64,000 bases of DNA from DASYXW01 sp035934405 (GTDB taxonomy: Bacteria; Acidobacteriota; Terriglobia; UBA7540). The stretch covers positions 1 to 64,000 of the forward strand of contig DASYXW010000101.1 of NCBI GenBank assembly GCA_035934405.1. The letters run 5' to 3'. A program made the position numbers and the translations under genes. Positions 32,449-41,698 of the stretch are shown piece by piece; the first letter of the stretch is position 1; every line of letters starts with the position of its first letter. A model generated the notes under the pieces. That model had not been told where the DNA came from, made no database searches, and worked only from the letters and a program-made list of their open reading frames with translations.

Positions 32449-33174
32449 CTAGTCATACTTCTCATAGCTCTGACTCTTGGGTCCGTAGCCCATCGCCTGC
32501 AACTCGAGACGAACGTCATCCACCATTTTCTTCAGCCCGCAGATGTAGGCGTGGAATCCCTGTTTCGCCGCCAGGTATTTCCTGACCTGCTTCTGGACGT
32601 AGCCGGTGTGACCCTGCCAATCTCCGCCGGGGCGGCTCAGCGTGGGGATGAAGTGGAAGCCGGAATTATCGCGCGCCATCTTTTCAAACTCGGCGCGGTA
32701 AAGAATGTCGGATTCCCCGCGCACGCCGAAAATCAGCCATAATTCCCTGCCCGCCGCCAGCGAGGCACCGGGCTGATGGTAGAGGTACTGGAGCATGGCG
32801 CGGATGGGAGCGATGCCGGTGCCCGTGGCAATGAAGGCGGAGACGGGATCGAGAGGCTGGCGCAGCGTGAACATCCCGAAGGGTCCGCAGAACTCGACCT
32901 TGTCGCCGGGCTGGATCCCGAAGAGCCACGCGGAGACGCGCCCCTCCGGTATGATGTTCAGGCAAAGCTCGAAACGGTTGTCGTGATGAGGCGACGAGGC
33001 GATGGAGTAATCGCGCAGAATCTGTCTGCCTTCAAACTCCGCGGCCATGGCAATGAACTGGCCGGGCTCGTAATCGAAGTCGCTGCCGTTGGCCAGCTCG
33101 AAAGCAAAGTGCTTAGTGCGATCATTGGTGTAAGCCGACCCCAGGAGGCGGGCTTCATAAAAACGGTTCTTCAC
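32449..33174 (-). CDS. Ferredoxin/flavodoxin-NADP+ reductase
   Basis: The 241-residue FAD enzyme is of the bacterial Fpr type. The FAD-binding motif RDYSIAS and the following KVEFCGPFGMF are present. The NADP site is FIATGTGIAPIRAMLQYL. The C-terminal part (HAYICGLKKMVDDV) is typical. It exchanges electrons between NADPH and a ferredoxin or flavodoxin. It is a single gene without functional neighbours; the next gene on this strand begins 160 bp upstream. Confidence 0.9.
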   Translation of the reverse strand: MKNRFYEARLLGSAYTNDRTKHFAFELANGSDFDYEPGQFIAMAAEFEGRQILRDYSIASSPHHDNRFELCLNIIPEGRVSAWLFGIQPGDKVEFCGPFGMFTLRQPLDPVSAFIATGTGIAPIRAMLQYLYHQPGASLAAGRELWLIFGVRGESDILYRAEFEKMARDNSGFHFIPTLSRPGGDWQGHTGYVQKQVRKYLAAKQGFHAYICGLKKMVDDVRLELQAMGYGPKSQSYEKYD

Positions 33175-33332
33175 GATTTCTCCCGTTGGCGCTAAGTCCT
33201 ATTGTACAGCGGAACGCCGGCTCCCGGCTTCGCGGTGCATAACGGTGCCGGTGATTTGGATTCCTGCTTGCGCGGGAATGACAGACAAGTTGGAATGACC
33301 TGAGTTGGAAGGGCCGATGAGTTGGAAGGGCG

Positions 33333-33923
33333 TTAGCCCGGTGGCGGAGCTGCGCCGGAGGACTGGCTGCCGGGTGGGTTTGGGGGTTGGCCGCCCGGAG
33401 CGGGCGATGACGGTTGCTGTTTGGTGCCTTGCGGGCCCTCCGGCGCAGCTGCGGGGGCCTGGGTTGCGGGTTGGCTCGGCTGCGGCGATGCCTGAGGGGC
33501 CCGAGCGGGCTGCGCGGTCTGATCGGGCTGATTGGGCTGCCCGGGCTGGTTCGACTGGCCAGCCTGGCTGGGCTGACTCGACTGATCCGGTTGGGCCGCC
33601 GGCTGGCCGGAATCGTCGGGTTGCGCCTGGTCACCCGTCCCGCCGCCCGGCTGGGCGGCGGGCTCGTCAGCCGGTTCTTCCTGGCTCGCCTGGGCGTTCT
33701 GTTGCTGATTGACCTGCTGGTTTTCCTGCTGGTTTTCTGATTGATCTTCCTGCGCGTTCTGCTGGCCGTTTTCCGGGGTTGCGGACTGCCCTTGCGAGTC
33801 CTGCTGCGCCGGAGTCACGTCGGGCGGAGGGGTCGGCTGCTGGGCGCAGATACGAAGCGGCAGGAGCAGCAGGAAGATCACCGCAACTATCGGAAGCTTC
33901 CAACCTCGCGCGCCCACGCTCAT
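33333..33923 (-). CDS. Secreted Gln/Pro-rich low-complexity protein
   Basis: The 196-residue protein starts at the ATG at 33923 (GGTGGAG upstream). A signal peptide (KLPIVAVIFLLLLPLRICAQ) is followed by a mature part made almost entirely of Q, P, A, S, N and G, with QQN, SQP and NQP repeats. No fold is expected. It may be a spacer, wall-associated or sacrificial protein, but this is speculation. The repetitive content explains the long open frames on the other strand. The cysteine before AQ could allow lipid attachment, but a good lipobox is not evident. Confidence 0.65.
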   Translation of the reverse strand: MSVGARGWKLPIVAVIFLLLLPLRICAQQPTPPPDVTPAQQDSQGQSATPENGQQNAQEDQSENQQENQQVNQQQNAQASQEEPADEPAAQPGGGTGDQAQPDDSGQPAAQPDQSSQPSQAGQSNQPGQPNQPDQTAQPARAPQASPQPSQPATQAPAAAPEGPQGTKQQPSSPAPGGQPPNPPGSQSSGAAPPPG

Positions 33924-34002
33924 CTCGTTCTCCACCCAAGAGTAACGTTAACAAATAGTCTACCACGGGAAGCTCCAGACCGGCAAGCGGATTCGCTTAC
34001 AG

Positions 34003-34110
34003 GTAGTGGGTCAATTTCGACGTTGTAGCGCCGGTCTGCGACCGGCGGCCTTTTCTTTTCAGTTGAATCCGCCGCTCATAGAGCGGCGCTACAGCAAACT
34101 GACCCACTAC
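34003..34110. repeat. Palindromic MITE-like repeat, copy B
   Basis: GTAGTGGGTCAATTT (34003-34017) and CAAACTGACCCACTAC (34095-34110) are terminal inverted repeats of a 108-bp unit whose reverse complement is nearly identical to the left half of copy A at 5625. Inner hairpins: GCCGGTCTGCGACCGGC and GCCGCTC/GAGCGGC. Non-coding. Confidence 0.85.
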
Positions 34111-34385
34111 CCGCTTACGCGGGAATGACGGTGAGGGGGCATGACTACGGGCAGGCTCCGGTTGCGCGGGACTGGCGATGATGCTATGGTAGGGTGTGAG
34201 CGACGGCTTGACTCCCGAAACGTTGGAGTCAACGGAGTAAGACAGACGACACCAAGCCAGCGACATTCCCGACCGCACGCCTGCTGAGTGACGGTTTTCC
34301 ACCTTCGGCCATCAAATCAAGCGTCCGAGTGCAATCAGGTTTACCTGCCGAACGCATTCGGAGAGGCTGTGGTTTGGAACCAAGC
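34111..34385 (+). promoter_or_regulatory. metH upstream region with a stem-loop
   Basis: The 275 bp upstream of metH have no gene. TTGACTCC (34208-34215) and GGAGTCAA (34225-34232) form a perfect 8-bp stem with a 9-nt loop. I could not match the region to the SAM, SAH or cobalamin riboswitch consensus by eye. It may be a leader or transcription-control element. Confidence 0.35.
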
Positions 34386-37300
34386 ATGAGTGAGACGGAA
34401 CTCCAGCAACTGCTGCGCGAGCGCATCGTGATCCTAGATGGCGCCATGGGTACCATGATCCAGGCGCGCGGGCTCACCGAAGAGGATTACCGCGGGCGCG
34501 AGTTCGCTCACCATCCGAAGAGCCTGCGTCTGAACAACGACGTGCTGTGCCTCACCCAGCCACAGTTGATTGAAGATATCCATCGCCAGTATCTGGAGGC
34601 CGGCGCCGACATCATCGAAACCGACACTTTCAATGCCAACGCCGTTTCGCTGGCTGAGTACGGACTTGAAAGCCGCGTCTACGACATCAACCTCGCTGGG
34701 GCCCGCCTGGCGCGGAAGGCGGTGGACGGCTTCGCGGCACAGCGCGCCGCGCCGCCTCGCTTCGTGGCCGGCTCGATGGGTCCGACGAGCCGCACGGCGT
34801 CGGTGTCGCAGGATGTTTCGAACCCCGGCGCGCGCTCGGTGACCTTCGATCAGTTGCGCCAGGCGTATTACGACCAAGCTCGCGGCCTCTTGGACGGGGG
34901 CGTGGATTTGCTGCTGGTTGAGACCGTCTTCGACACGCTGAACGCGAAGGCGGCTCTTTTCGCCATCGATCAGCTCTTTGAGGAGCGCGGCAGGCGCGTG
35001 CCGGTGATGGCCTCGGTCACGATCGTGGACCAGAGCGGACGGAATCTCTCCGGTCAGACGGCGGAAGCCTTCTGGGTCTCGGTGTCGCACGCCAAGCTTC
35101 TGAGCATCGGGATCAATTGCGCGCTCGGCACCAAGCAGATGCGTCCGTTCCTCGACGATTTGGCGCGCGTGGCGCCTATCCCAGTAAGCTGCTACCCCAA
35201 CGCCGGACTGCCCAACGCCTTCGGCGGTTTTGACGAGACCCCGGAGAGCATGGCCGCCGATCTCGGCGACTTTGCGCGTCAGGGGTGGCTGAACATTGTC
35301 GGGTCCTGTTGCGGCTCGACGCCCGCCCACACGCGCGCCATCGCGGAGGCTGTGCGGGGCATACCGCCGCGCCTGCCGCTGAAAGCGGACCATCTGACGC
35401 GCCTCAGCGGACTCGAGCCGCTGGTGATGCGCCCCGACATGAACTTCGTCAACGTCGGTGAGCGTACCAACGTCACCGGCTCGCCGCGGTTCTCGAAGCT
35501 CATCCTGGCCGCCGACTACGAGGGAGCGCTCAAAGTGGCCCGCCAGCAGGTCGAGGGCGGCGCGCAGATTATCGATGTGAACATGGACGAAGGCATGCTC
35601 GACTCAGAGCAGGTGATGGCCACGTTTCTGAACTATGTCGGCTCGGAGCCGGATATCGCGCGCGTGCCCATCATGATTGACAGCTCAAAATGGAGCGTCA
35701 TCGAGGCCGGCCTCAAGTGCGTGCAGGGCAAGGGCGTGGTGAACTCCATCAGCCTGAAGGAGGGCGAAGAAGTCTTCAAGGAGCGCGCTCGGCTCATCCG
35801 GCGTTATGGCGCGGCGGTGGTGGTGATGGCCTTTGATGAGCGAGGCCAGGCGGATAGCGTCGAGCGCAAGTTACAAATCTGCGCGCGGTCGTACAGAATC
35901 CTGACTGAAGAGCTGGGATTCCCGCCCGAGGACATCATCTTTGACCCGAACATCCTCACTGTGGCCACCGGCATGGAGGAACACAACAACTATGCCGTGG
36001 CCTACATCGAGGCCACGCGCCTGATCAAGGCCGCGCTGCCCTACGCCAAGGTGAGCGGCGGGGTGAGCAACATCTCGTTTTCGTTTCGCGGCAACAACGT
36101 GGTGCGCGAGGCGATGCACTCGGCGTTTCTGTATCACGCCATCCGCGCCGGCATGGATATGGGTATTGTCAACGCCGGACAGCTCGCGGTGTACGAAGAG
36201 ATTCCCAAAGACCTCCTGGATCTCGAAGAGGACGTGCTGCTGAACCGGCGTCCGGACTCCACCGAGCGTCTGCTAGCTTTTGCCGAATCGGTGAAGCGCC
36301 GCGGCAAGGTAGAGGCGGAGGAGCAAGCCTGGCGCTCGGGGACAGTCGAGGAACGCCTGTCGCATGCGCTCGTCAAAGGCATCGTGGATTACATCGAGGC
36401 CGATACCGAGGAGGCGCGCCAGACGTACGACCGGCCGCTGCAAGTGATCGAGGGACCGCTGATGGCCGGCATGAGCATCGTGGGCGACCTCTTTGGCTCC
36501 GGCAAGATGTTCCTGCCGCAGGTGGTGAAGAGCGCCCGGGTGATGAAGAAGGCGGTGGCCTACTTGCTGCCCTACATGGAGACGGAGAGGCAGGCGAGCG
36601 GCGCCCGGAGCCAGGGCAAGATCGTGATGGCCACGGTGAAGGGCGACGTGCACGACATCGGAAAGAACATCGTGGGCGTGGTGCTCGGCTGCAACAGCTA
36701 CGAGGTGATTGACCTCGGGGTGATGGCGCCGAGCGAGAAGATCCTGGACATGGCGCGCACCGAAAAGGCCGACATGATCGGGGCGAGCGGTCTCATCACG
36801 CCGTCGCTCGACGAGATGGTGCACCTGGCGAAGGAGATGGAGCGGCAGGGCTTCACGATTCCCTTGCTGATCGGCGGCGCCACCACCAGCCGCATCCACA
36901 CGGCGGTCAAAATCGCCCCGATGTACAGCCATCCCGTGGTTCACGTGACGGACGCGTCACGGGCGGTGGGAGTGGTAAGCAGCCTGAAGAGCGTCGAACG
37001 CCGCGAGAGCTTTGCTGCCGAGAATCGCAGCGCGCAGGAAAAACTGCGGCAGGCTCACCGTCCGCAGGCGCAGCCGCTCATCACGCTGGAGGAAGCGCGC
37101 CGACGCAAGCCGGTCTTAGACTGGTCGCGCGCCGACGTGCGGCGCCCGGAATTCACGGGCGTCAAAGCAGACGAATCCGTGCCGCTTGAGGAGATTGTTC
37201 CCTATATCGATTGGACCCCGTTCTTCGCGGCCTGGGAGCTGCGCGGGACGTATCCGAAGATTCTGGACGACCCGGCTGTGGGCGCGCGGGCGCGCGATTT

Positions 37301-38060
37301 ACTGGAGGACGCTCGCAGACTGCTGCGAGAGATCGTGACCGGGAAGCTGGTGACGGCGCGCGCCGTGGTGGGAATCTTTCCAGCGGCGAGCGTCGGGGAC
37401 GATATCGAGGTCTACACGGATGAGTCGCGTTCCGGCGTGCTGACCGTGTTCCACTTCCTGCGGCAGCAGATGGAGAAGGCCCCGGGACACTTCAACCATT
37501 CGCTGGCGGATTTCATAGCACCCAGAGAATCCGAAGTTCACGACTATGTGGGGGCATTCGCGGTGAGTGCAGGGTTCTGCCTGGAACACCTGGTGGCCCG
37601 CTTCGAGCGGGATCATGACGATTACAATGCCATCATGGCTAAGGCCCTCGCGGACCAGCTGGCCGAAGCGCTGGCGGAGCTCATGCACAAACGCGTCCGC
37701 GACGCCTGGGGCTACGGCAAGGACGAGAAGTTCTCCACCAACGACTTCATCCACGAGCGCTATCGCGGCATTCGCCCCGCGCCGGGCTACCCGGCGTGTC
37801 CCGATCACACCGAGAAGCAGATCTTGTGGGACCTGCTTGGCGTCGAGAGGCGAACCGGCATCAAGCTGACGGAGAGCTTTGCCATGTACCCCGCGGCGTC
37901 GGTGAGCGGCTTTTATTTCGCCCATCCGGAAGCGCGCTACTTCGCGGTGGGCAAGATTGACCGCAACCAGGTGCTCGATTACAGCCGACGCAAGGGTATG
38001 GACGTGAAGACCGTCGAGCGCTGGCTGGCCCCGAACCTGAACTATGACCCGGACAGCTAG
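34386..38060 (+). CDS. metH: Cobalamin-dependent methionine synthase
   Basis: The 1224-residue enzyme transfers the methyl group of 5-methyl-THF through B12 to homocysteine. Modules in order: homocysteine-binding barrel (residues 1-330, ILDGAMGTMIQ, zinc cysteines in NIVGSCCGSTPAHT); pterin-binding barrel (about 345-610, NFVNVGERTNVTGS); B12-binding cap and Rossmann domain (about 630-880, with the cobalt-ligand motif GDVHDIGKN near residue 752); and the SAM-dependent reactivation domain (C-terminal, CPDHTEKQILWDLL and AMYPAASVSGFYF). The ATG at 34386 is chosen because it begins at the conserved N-terminus. A MetF-like protein occurs at 58323. Confidence 0.98.
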   Translation: MSETELQQLLRERIVILDGAMGTMIQARGLTEEDYRGREFAHHPKSLRLNNDVLCLTQPQLIEDIHRQYLEAGADIIETDTFNANAVSLAEYGLESRVYDINLAGARLARKAVDGFAAQRAAPPRFVAGSMGPTSRTASVSQDVSNPGARSVTFDQLRQAYYDQARGLLDGGVDLLLVETVFDTLNAKAALFAIDQLFEERGRRVPVMASVTIVDQSGRNLSGQTAEAFWVSVSHAKLLSIGINCALGTKQMRPFLDDLARVAPIPVSCYPNAGLPNAFGGFDETPESMAADLGDFARQGWLNIVGSCCGSTPAHTRAIAEAVRGIPPRLPLKADHLTRLSGLEPLVMRPDMNFVNVGERTNVTGSPRFSKLILAADYEGALKVARQQVEGGAQIIDVNMDEGMLDSEQVMATFLNYVGSEPDIARVPIMIDSSKWSVIEAGLKCVQGKGVVNSISLKEGEEVFKERARLIRRYGAAVVVMAFDERGQADSVERKLQICARSYRILTEELGFPPEDIIFDPNILTVATGMEEHNNYAVAYIEATRLIKAALPYAKVSGGVSNISFSFRGNNVVREAMHSAFLYHAIRAGMDMGIVNAGQLAVYEEIPKDLLDLEEDVLLNRRPDSTERLLAFAESVKRRGKVEAEEQAWRSGTVEERLSHALVKGIVDYIEADTEEARQTYDRPLQVIEGPLMAGMSIVGDLFGSGKMFLPQVVKSARVMKKAVAYLLPYMETERQASGARSQGKIVMATVKGDVHDIGKNIVGVVLGCNSYEVIDLGVMAPSEKILDMARTEKADMIGASGLITPSLDEMVHLAKEMERQGFTIPLLIGGATTSRIHTAVKIAPMYSHPVVHVTDASRAVGVVSSLKSVERRESFAAENRSAQEKLRQAHRPQAQPLITLEEARRRKPVLDWSRADVRRPEFTGVKADESVPLEEIVPYIDWTPFFAAWELRGTYPKILDDPAVGARARDLLEDARRLLREIVTGKLVTARAVVGIFPAASVGDDIEVYTDESRSGVLTVFHFLRQQMEKAPGHFNHSLADFIAPRESEVHDYVGAFAVSAGFCLEHLVARFERDHDDYNAIMAKALADQLAEALAELMHKRVRDAWGYGKDEKFSTNDFIHERYRGIRPAPGYPACPDHTEKQILWDLLGVERRTGIKLTESFAMYPAASVSGFYFAHPEARYFAVGKIDRNQVLDYSRRKGMDVKTVERWLAPNLNYDPDS

Positions 38061-38078
38061 AAATGCACTTGTAGAGCT

Positions 38079-38906
38079 TCAGTGCGGCGAACTCGCGGCC
38101 GACCGGCTGGGTTCGCCCGAAGGCTCCGGCGCCTCCGAGTCAGCCGCCTTGCTCCCGTTGATGGCATAATCGCCGCGGTCAATCGAGAGGACTCTCTTCC
38201 CGTAGAACCGCACGTCGACCAGCGTTTCGTCGCTGACCGGGAGCCAAAAGTCTCCCATCTTCTGATAACGCCGGACGAAGTCGGCTCGCTTGATCCAGAA
38301 CGAAAGCGACTTCGCCGGCTGTCCGGCGATCCGGACAATCGCGAAGTCCTCGGTGTCGATCCAGATCCTGCCTTCAAAGAGGTACTTGTCCCGGCGCCGC
38401 GGGAGGGCATCGACAACAAAACACCGATACGGGCCAAGCTGCTGTTCCCCCAGAAGATTGAAGCGATAATTCGCGGGCTGGATCGAGCTGTCGTGGTGGG
38501 CGCGTCCCGACGCAGTCTCGGACTCGCTCTCGACTAACCGTTTGAGCACCAGGTCACAAATCAGCCGCGAACCCGCGACGGAATCGATCACCAACGTCTT
38601 CTGACGGGGCGCACGATAATTCACGCGCGCCACTGCCTCCGCATACACCCGGCCCTGCTGGTTCGCGATCTTGTACGTGTTCACCGCCTGGTACCGGAGC
38701 AAGCGCGACTCCCGAAGCTGATTTTGCTCAACCAGCTTGGCGAACAAAACGCCGGCCGTCATACCCTGGAAGGGGGCCGCGAGTGGTGTGACCGTCCCGG
38801 GAGTCTCATCGCCGGCGGCAGCCCGGGCTGCGGACGGAACTACGGCCCACGCTGCCGTCAGCACAAGCAGAAACATCCGCAGTATGGCGCTCAGCCACCG
38901 TGTCAT
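38079..38906 (-). CDS. Exported LolA-like / outer-membrane lipoprotein-sorting-type protein
   Basis: The 275-residue protein has a signal peptide (MTRWLSAILRMFLLVLT, cleavage near ARAAAG). The body resembles the LolA/LolB/RseB half-barrel: YQAVNTYKIANQQGRVYAEA, VLKRLVESESE, then RIWIDTEDFAIVRIAGQPAKS and DFWLPVSDETLVDVRFYGKRVLSIDRGDYAI. The start at 38906 is preferred; an earlier TTG start adds 12 residues. It may carry or sense lipids in the periplasm. It is convergent with metH with only 18 bp between stops. Confidence 0.7.
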   Translation of the reverse strand: MTRWLSAILRMFLLVLTAAWAVVPSAARAAAGDETPGTVTPLAAPFQGMTAGVLFAKLVEQNQLRESRLLRYQAVNTYKIANQQGRVYAEAVARVNYRAPRQKTLVIDSVAGSRLICDLVLKRLVESESETASGRAHHDSSIQPANYRFNLLGEQQLGPYRCFVVDALPRRRDKYLFEGRIWIDTEDFAIVRIAGQPAKSLSFWIKRADFVRRYQKMGDFWLPVSDETLVDVRFYGKRVLSIDRGDYAINGSKAADSEAPEPSGEPSRSAASSPH

Positions 38907-39022
38907 AATTCTTACTTTAGCGCCGGCGGAGAAGAAGTTCAAATCCAGCCTGGCGTGGCGTACCCACGGTCAATGCAAAAGCTGCGGGAGTCTCTGGTAT
39001 GATAAACGGGAGGAAGACAGCG

Positions 39023-39421
39023 ATGCTTCGACATTGCCGGAAGGTTCAGAATAAAGGCTCCGCGGGCGCGACGATCGTGCTTATCGCCGGCCTCAGCGCA
39101 GGTCTCGCCGCGCCGGCGCGAGCAGCGAAGACCGAGATTAACCTCACTGTCGTCGTGACCGACGCGCAGACAGGCCAGCCCATTAGCCAGGCCCAACTCA
39201 CGCTGCAGTTTCACGGGTCCGGGAAGATCCGGCATCCGTTGATTTCCTATACCGCCAAGACGAACGCCCAGGGCCGCTGCAGGTTCACGGACATTCCGGA
39301 AGGAACCCTTCACCTCATCGTGACCCACACGGGCCACCAGACTTTCGGCAGGGATTTCGACGTCGACGCGTCGCACACGAAGCTCGAAGTTAAGCTCAAG
39401 CCGCCGCACCCGCAGATATAG
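39023..39421 (+). CDS. Small exported protein with a carboxypeptidase-regulatory-like domain
   Basis: The 132-residue protein is read from the ATG at 39023 (GGGAGGAAG just upstream; an ATG at 38999 is in frame but less well placed). After a signal peptide (cleavage near ARAAK) comes one beta-sandwich domain: INLTVVVTDAQTGQPISQAQL, a conserved CPD-type start, then NAQGRCRFTDIPEGTLHLIVT. This is the same domain as at the N-terminus of the TonB receptor, here on its own. The role is unknown; it might bind surface proteins or sugars. Confidence 0.75.
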   Translation: MLRHCRKVQNKGSAGATIVLIAGLSAGLAAPARAAKTEINLTVVVTDAQTGQPISQAQLTLQFHGSGKIRHPLISYTAKTNAQGRCRFTDIPEGTLHLIVTHTGHQTFGRDFDVDASHTKLEVKLKPPHPQI

Positions 39422-39783
39422 ATCGCATTGTATGGGCCATGCGCACGCGTCTCCTAAGGCGTCGCTTCAAGCTCCCTGGCTCAAACCACAGATCCATAAT
39501 CTCCAATCCAGAGTCCGCCGCGATGATGCTACAGCTTGGTGCAAAGAGCACGAAACCGTTGAGAGGAGAAGTCTTATAATGCGGACGGGCTTCTTTTTCC
39601 ACAAGCTTTTCAACAGAACTGTTACAATTGTGTGACGGGTCGCTGGACAACTCCGAACCAAGTTTTTCTTGACACACTCGCATTTCTGCTGTTAGGGTTT
39701 TACCTTGATTCACGAGATGGCAATCAACTAGGAATGAATCTCGGCCAGCAATTGAACTTTCTCGGACCGGCACAGGGGAAATA
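39422..39783. other. Intergenic region
   Basis: No supported gene in 360 bp. A TTGACA at about 39669 could be a -35 element for the small gene at 39784, but the -10 sequence is poor. No repeats were seen. Confidence 0.4.
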
Positions 39784-39978
39784 ATGCCGCAGCACATTGA
39801 GGAAGCTGTTCAGGAGTTGGAGTCGCAGCTTTCACAGCTTAAGAGTTGGTTGCCCGAGTCGAAAGCGGAGACCCAAAATGGCAACGCGGCGATGAAATTC
39901 CGCGGCATCGCTAAAGGTATTCTCCAGACGGCCAAGAGACTCCAAAAGTCCGTTGCCCAAAACATGCCCCAGCAGTAG
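39784..39978 (+). CDS. Small hypothetical helical protein
   Basis: The 64-residue protein has CACAGGGGAAATA before the ATG. Most of it can form an amphipathic helix pair (IEEAVQELESQLSQLKSWL and FRGIAKGILQTAKRLQKSV). There is no signal peptide and no known motif. It could be a small structural or regulatory protein. It is supported only by the ribosome-binding site and composition. Confidence 0.45.
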   Translation: MPQHIEEAVQELESQLSQLKSWLPESKAETQNGNAAMKFRGIAKGILQTAKRLQKSVAQNMPQQ

Positions 39979-40101
39979 CACCGCGATCGCAGAGTGCCGA
40001 GCGTTTCCACACCGCGCATTCCGCCACCTCCCGCCGCGCATCACCCTCTGAATACCACACCACGGACGGCGGGCGCCTCCGCGTGATAGATTCAGAACCC
40101 T

Positions 40102-41628
40102 ATGCAAACCATCGTCGAATGCGTGCCAAACTTCAGCGAAGGACGGGACGACACAAAGGTGAAGGCGATTATCCAAGCCCTGCTCGACGGCCCGGACGTC
40201 TACCTGCTCGACAAGGAGATGGACGCCGACCACAACCGGTCGGTCGTTACGCTCGTGGGGACGCGCGAGCGGATCGGCGAGGCGGCGCTGCGCGGCATCG
40301 GCAAGGCCGCGGAGCTGATTGACCTTAACTATCACCAGGGCGCGCACCCACGCCTTGGCGCGACGGACGTGGTTCCGTTCGTGCCGGTGAGCGGCGTGAC
40401 GCTGGAGGATTGCGTCCGTATCGCGGAATGGGTGGCGGAAGAGGCTGCGCGGCGGCTCGGCGTGCCGACTTACTTGTACGAAGCGGCGGCGCGCAAGCCG
40501 GAGCGGCGGAATCTCGAAAACATCCGGCGCGGGCAGTTTGAGGGTGTGCGCGAGGAAGTGCGGACGAATCCGGATCGCCGGCCCGATTTCGGCGGCGATG
40601 AGCTTCATCTGACGGCCGGTGCTACCGTGGTCGGCGCGCGCAAGTTTCTGATCGCCTACAACATCAACCTGGCAAGCCCGGACGTGGCGCTGGCCAAGTC
40701 AATCGCCAAGAAGATCCGCGCCTCGAGCGGCGGCTTTCCGTGTGTAAAAGCCATGGGCGTTGACCTGAAGGCCCGCAACATCGGCCAGGTTTCGATGAAC
40801 CTTACCGACTTCGAAACCACGCCGATCGGGGTGGTGTTCGACGCGGTGGAGCGGGAGGCCACGGCGCGCGGCGTGGAGATCGAGGGCAGTGAGATCGTCG
40901 GGCTCATTCCGCGGCGGGCGCTCGAAGACGCGGCGGTGCACTACCTGCGTGTTGAGAATTTCAAGCCCGACCTCATCCTTGAGAACCGTTTGCAGAGTGT
41001 GCTCGACGCGCAGGCTCGGCCCGGTGCGGCAGGTGGTCCCCGCGCGGCCCAACCCGGCGCATCTCTCCATAGTCTTGCTGAAGCTTTTGTCGACGCCGTC
41101 GCGGCGGACACGGCCACGCCCGGAGGCGGCAGCGTGGCGGCGCTTTCCGGCGCGCTCGCCGCTGCGCTCGGCGAAATGGTCTGCCGGCTGAGCCTGAAGA
41201 AGAAGTCCCTGGCCGAACATCACGCCGCGATCAATGCGGCGCTCGAGCGACTGAGCGGCTTGAGGAGCCAGCTCATGCAAGCGATTGACCGCGACGCGGC
41301 GAGCTATGACGACGTGATTCGAGCCCTGCGATTACCGAAGGCGACCGAGGCCGAACAGGCGGCTCGCGCCGACGCCATCGAAGAGGCCAGCAAGAGAGCG
41401 GCGAGTGTGCCGCTCGAAACCGCCGAGCTGGCTGTGAAGACGGCGCGTACGGTCGAGACCTTGCGCGGCATCACACTGGCGCAGGCGGCGTCGGACATCG
41501 CGGTGGCCGTGCAAATGGCCCAGGCCGCACGGATGGGTGCGGTCGAAAACGTGCGGGCGAACCTGCCATCGATTCAAGACCGGGAATGGGTGAGCGCGAC
41601 GGAAGAAAAAGTCAAATTGCTAGGCTAG
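40102..41628 (+). CDS. ftcD: Glutamate formimidoyltransferase / formiminotetrahydrofolate cyclodeaminase fusion
   Basis: A bifunctional 508-residue enzyme of histidine degradation that also feeds one-carbon units to folate. The N-terminal formiminotransferase (residues 1-300) begins VECVPNFSEGRD and contains DAHRGAHPRLG-like YHQGAHPRLGATDVVPFVP, with the catalytic His. The C-terminal cyclodeaminase (about 325-508) has FVDAVAADTATPGGGSVAA and ends EVWSATEEK-like. The linker (about 300-320) is rich in Ala, Gly and Pro. This is the same order as the mammalian FTCD fusion. Other hut genes are not in the window. Confidence 0.95.
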   Translation: MQTIVECVPNFSEGRDDTKVKAIIQALLDGPDVYLLDKEMDADHNRSVVTLVGTRERIGEAALRGIGKAAELIDLNYHQGAHPRLGATDVVPFVPVSGVTLEDCVRIAEWVAEEAARRLGVPTYLYEAAARKPERRNLENIRRGQFEGVREEVRTNPDRRPDFGGDELHLTAGATVVGARKFLIAYNINLASPDVALAKSIAKKIRASSGGFPCVKAMGVDLKARNIGQVSMNLTDFETTPIGVVFDAVEREATARGVEIEGSEIVGLIPRRALEDAAVHYLRVENFKPDLILENRLQSVLDAQARPGAAGGPRAAQPGASLHSLAEAFVDAVAADTATPGGGSVAALSGALAAALGEMVCRLSLKKKSLAEHHAAINAALERLSGLRSQLMQAIDRDAASYDDVIRALRLPKATEAEQAARADAIEEASKRAASVPLETAELAVKTARTVETLRGITLAQAASDIAVAVQMAQAARMGAVENVRANLPSIQDREWVSATEEKVKLLG

Positions 41629-41649
41629 CGATGTAGGCTCCTCACTAGG

Positions 41650-41698
41650 ATTTGAGGTTTGACATTTGAGATTTCAGCCTTCAGCACTCAGCCTTCAG
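41650..41698. repeat. Heptanucleotide array between ftcD and the RND permease
   Basis: Seven in-phase 7-mers, first ATTTGAG type, then CCTTCAG type. The stop codon of the minus-strand permease gene (41695-41697) lies inside the last unit. Confidence 0.8.

Noticed and set aside
33302..33331. GAGTTGGAAGGGC repeated twice
   Set aside because: Only two copies at a 17-bp spacing, close to the end of a low-complexity gene; too little to call a feature.
34111..34385. Riboswitch (SAM, SAH or cobalamin) before metH
   Set aside because: None of the core motifs could be matched by eye, so only a generic stem-loop is reported.
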